A DNA stretch of 64,000 bases from Alitabrizicola rongguiensis (GTDB taxonomy: Bacteria > Pseudomonadota > Alphaproteobacteria > Rhodobacterales > Rhodobacteraceae): NCBI RefSeq assembly GCF_021491355.1, contig NZ_JAKENF010000001.1:620001-684000 (forward strand), read 5' to 3'. Each line of letters starts with the position of its first letter. Position 1 is the stretch's first letter. Positions 61,889 to 64,000 of the stretch are shown here, one piece after another. Under the pieces are notes generated by a model that was given only the letters and a program-made list of their open reading frames with translations, did not search any database and had not been told where the DNA came from. The position numbers and the translations under genes are program-made.

Positions 61889-62821
61889 ATGTCCTACGTC
61901 AACAACATCCGGATGTTTGTGCGTGTCTATGAATTGGGCAGCATGAGTGCTGCGGCGCGCGACCAGCGCACCTCTGCCGCTGTCGCTTCGGCGCGAATCT
62001 CCGAACTGGAAAAGCATCTGGGCGTGCGGCTGTTCAACCGCACGACGCGCTCGCTGCAGCCTACCGAGAACGGGCGCATCTTCTACGAGGGCGCGCGCAA
62101 GGTGCTAGAGGCCATCGACGAGGCCGAAGCGGCCGTGATCGACGTCACACAGAACCCGCGCGGCTCGATTTTCGTGGCCGCACCACTTGGCATCGGGCGG
62201 CGGTTCATCGCGCCGCATGTCCCGGTCTTCAAGGATGCCTATCCGCTGATCGACGTGCGCCTTCGGCTGTCGGACCGCAACGTGGACCTTACGGCCGAGG
62301 GGCTGGATGTGGCCTTTCATCTGGGGATGCTCGAGGATTCGACGCTGAAGATCCGCCTGATCGCGGACTGTCCGCGAGTCCTCTGCGCCGCACCCGCCTA
62401 TGTCGAGCGGCGTGGAATGCCCGCCGATGGCGCGGCGCTCGTCGCGGACCGGCACGACTGCCTTAACCTGCGGTTTCCCGGCGCGAAAGAATTCCAGTGG
62501 ACTTTGCAGACGCCCGACGGCCCGCGTCGCTATGAGATCGGCGGACCTTTCGAGTCTGACGACGGCGACGTTCTGACAGGCTGGGCGCTGGACGGACGGG
62601 GAATCGTGCTGAAACCGATCTTCGAGATCGCCGATCACCTGCGGGCAGGGCGCCTGATTCCGGTCGCTACGGGAACGCCGCCCCTGCCGACCCAGCTCTC
62701 GGTCCTGACCCAGCACCGACGCCTTCGTGACCCGAAGATCCGGCTGTTCAACGACTTCATGGTGGCCCGGATCAAGGCCGACCTCGCGGCGCAGGTCGAG
62801 GGGCTGAAGGTCGGCCCCTAG
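61889..62821 (+). CDS. LysR-type regulator of the urate locus
   Basis: 310 residues. N-terminal wHTH (VRVYELGSMSAAARDQRTSAAVASARISELE) and a C-terminal effector domain. Divergent from puuD across a 113-bp gap, so control of urate/ureide degradation is likely; the inducer is unknown. The gap holds GCGGG / CCCGC and TTTCA / TGAAA arms but no convincing T-N11-A palindrome. Its end overlaps the NYN gene by four bases. Confidence 0.85.
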   Translation: MSYVNNIRMFVRVYELGSMSAAARDQRTSAAVASARISELEKHLGVRLFNRTTRSLQPTENGRIFYEGARKVLEAIDEAEAAVIDVTQNPRGSIFVAAPLGIGRRFIAPHVPVFKDAYPLIDVRLRLSDRNVDLTAEGLDVAFHLGMLEDSTLKIRLIADCPRVLCAAPAYVERRGMPADGAALVADRHDCLNLRFPGAKEFQWTLQTPDGPRRYEIGGPFESDDGDVLTGWALDGRGIVLKPIFEIADHLRAGRLIPVATGTPPLPTQLSVLTQHRRLRDPKIRLFNDFMVARIKADLAAQVEGLKVGP

Positions 62822-63387
62822 GCCGCGCGATCCAGATCAAGCCACAGCGCCCCTTCGCGATATCCGCCACGCACGATGCGACCGGGATCTGCGATTTCCG
62901 GATGCTGTTCCGCCCAGTCACGATAGCGGTCATTCGAGACGATCCGCGCCCCAAGATCGCGCGCGGCGGCCAGAACCACCATGTCGGCGACAGTCCCCTT
63001 GGAGACGACCATGACCCGGTCCTCGGGCAGGTCGAGAAGCCGGCTGAACGGTTCATGATGCATGTACCGGCCCGTAAGGAGATAACCGGCATTTGCGTCG
63101 AAGACGACGCCGGGACTGAAACCCAGGGCCTTCAGACGCAGAAGAACCTCCTGCACGGTTTCAAGGCGAGGCGCATTGTCCTTCCAATACATCACGTTGG
63201 ACCCGTCCACGACGATCCAGACCGGATCAGGCGGCGCCACATTGGGCCAGGCGGCCCAAAGGACCAGGATCGCTGCGCCGATCGCGCAGGGCCCAGCGAG
63301 GATCAACAGGGCGGACAGATCAGGAAGGGTCAGGGCAATCCCGACACCGGCAAGAGAGAGAAGCAGAAGGACAACAGGCACAACCAT
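62818..63387 (-). CDS. Membrane-anchored NYN/Zc3h12a-type ribonuclease-like protein
   Basis: 189 residues. Two N-terminal helices (residues ~2-20 and 27-47), then a NYN/PIN-like domain: VDGSNVMYW (Asp61), VFDANAGY (Asp97), GTVADMVVL (Asp135) and SNDRYRDW (Asp153, Asp157), the acidic set for Mg-dependent RNA cleavage. It resembles the RNase_Zc3h12a family. The catalytic part should face the cytoplasm if the N-terminus is inside. RNA target unknown. It lies in the urate locus by position but is unlikely to share its function. Confidence 0.82.
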   Translation of the reverse strand: MVVPVVLLLLSLAGVGIALTLPDLSALLILAGPCAIGAAILVLWAAWPNVAPPDPVWIVVDGSNVMYWKDNAPRLETVQEVLLRLKALGFSPGVVFDANAGYLLTGRYMHHEPFSRLLDLPEDRVMVVSKGTVADMVVLAAARDLGARIVSNDRYRDWAEQHPEIADPGRIVRGGYREGALWLDLDRAA

Positions 63388-63429
63388 GCCGGGAATCTAC
63401 CCGACAGTCAGCACAGAGCCAAGACCGGC

Positions 63430-63789
63430 TCAGCTGCCGCGATAGGTCGAATAGCCGAAGGGCGACAGCAGAAGCGGCACATGGTAGTGCGCGCCGGCAT
63501 CCGGGATGCCGAAACGGATCGGGATCTCGTCGAGGAACAGCACACCCTCGCCCACCTGGCCGCTTGTCCGCAGGTAGTCGCCGGCGGAGAAGACCAGTTC
63601 GTAGCTACCCTCGGCCATCTTGTCGCCCACCAGCAGGGGGCTGTCGGTCCGGCCGTCATGGTTGGTGACCGCCTCGGCGATCTTGCGATGGCTTTGACCG
63701 GAGATCCGGTAAAGCGTGATGCGGATGCCCTCGGCCGGTTTCCCTCGCGCCGTGTCCAGAACATGCGTCGACAACCGACCGCCTGCCAT
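63430..63789 (-). CDS. uraH: 5-hydroxyisourate hydrolase (transthyretin-like)
   Basis: 119 residues. [21 protein letters not shown] at the N-terminus and the C-terminal YRGS are the HIUase signatures; [19 protein letters not shown] carries active-site His and Tyr. Hydrolyses the PuuD product to OHCU. Divergent from puuE across a 148-bp gap. Confidence 0.95.
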   Translation of the reverse strand: MAGGRLSTHVLDTARGKPAEGIRITLYRISGQSHRKIAEAVTNHDGRTDSPLLVGDKMAEGSYELVFSAGDYLRTSGQVGEGVLFLDEIPIRFGIPDAGAHYHVPLLLSPFGYSTYRGS

Positions 63790-63937
63790 TCAACCCTCCA
63801 TGCTTTACCGCCATCCTGCCCCCTATTCGGGCGGATGGCGATGCCTCAGGTGCAAGGAAGATGTTTCCGTGAGAATTTGATAAACCCCGCCGTGTCTTGG
63901 GCCTAGAACCAAGGCAGCAAGAGAAGGCGCCCTACCG

Positions 63938-64000
63938 ATGACAACGCCCCCCCGTTATCCCCGCGACTTCACCGGTTACGGTGGCAATCCTCCAGATGCG
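63938..64000 (+). CDS. puuE: Allantoinase PuuE, N-terminal start only
   Basis: 21 codons remain: MTTPPRYPRDFTGYGGNPPDA. The RYPRDxxGYGxNPP opening is that of PuuE, the polysaccharide-deacetylase-type allantoinase that turns allantoin into allantoate. Context agrees (puuD and uraH upstream). The rest of the gene lies beyond the window. Confidence 0.85.
   Translation, partial: MTTPPRYPRDFTGYGGNPPDA

Overview
The window is a high-GC stretch of an alphaproteobacterial chromosome, most probably from the Rhodobacteraceae (Rhodobacter/Paracoccus relatives). This rests on the rbfA-truB-rpsO-pnp neighbourhood beside dapB, the Rhodobacter-type NAD-linked molybdenum formate dehydrogenase, DUF6525, DUF3035 and DUF1674 (SDHAF4-type) proteins, and PuuD-type urate oxidation. 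I see no insertion sequence, prophage, CRISPR array, tRNA or rRNA. Genes are dense, many start and stop codons overlap as ATGA, and most of the window reads as core genome with small lineage-specific insertions.

Layout. 1-10 kb: end of a cupin gene, a YkuD L,D-transpeptidase lipoprotein, a secreted phytase-like esterase, an atypical SDR, a P1-family (S58) peptidase, then the minus-strand block uvrC / EamA transporter / pgsA-moaD-moaE. 10-19 kb: an S49 peptidase operon containing an unlisted 59-residue zinc-ribbon membrane protein and a FolM-like SDR. It is divergent from a LysR regulator that heads the formate dehydrogenase operon fdsG-fdsB-(DUF4287)-fdsA-fdsC/fdhD-fdsD. 19-30 kb: ExoY-like sugar transferase, RluA-type pseudouridine synthase, an Old-Yellow-Enzyme/FAD fusion, a porin, phosphoesterase and aldehyde dehydrogenase, 1-Cys peroxiredoxin, a COG0523 zinc GTPase with a Zur-like operator, and a class V aminotransferase. 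30-41 kb: a Tat-exported YkuD enzyme, a cupredoxin-FTR1 iron module, pnp, 5-formyl-THF cyclo-ligase, an EamA transporter, rpsO, an RTX-repeat protein, DUF1643, truB, a phosphodiester glycosidase and rbfA. 41-54 kb: dapB, a small secreted protein, an SDHAF4 homologue, rsmB-heparinase-purH-lspA-DUF3035, a paired M16 peptidase operon, mutL-rmuC-hutD. 54-57.6 kb: the zinc uptake locus zur-znuC-znuB divergent from znuA. 57.7-64 kb: aldose epimerase, then a purine/ureide region (ureohydrolase, bicupin, puuD, a divergent LysR, a NYN ribonuclease-like protein, uraH, start of puuE).

Links between genes. MoaD/MoaE make the molybdopterin dithiolene needed by the formate dehydrogenase encoded 8 kb away. 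The zinc GTPase and znuA carry the same GTTA-N5-TAAC operator core, so they probably form one Zur regulon with the zur gene present here. PuuD, UraH and PuuE make a consecutive urate-to-allantoate route, and an unassigned bicupin and ureohydrolase follow puuD in the same direction.

I found no clearly new multi-gene system. The most interesting points are the zinc-ribbon microprotein, the DUF4287 gene inside the formate dehydrogenase operon, the membrane-anchored NYN nuclease, the SDR lacking the Tyr-Lys catalytic pair, the DnaA-box-bearing AT-rich gap by uvrC, and several unassigned palindromic operators.
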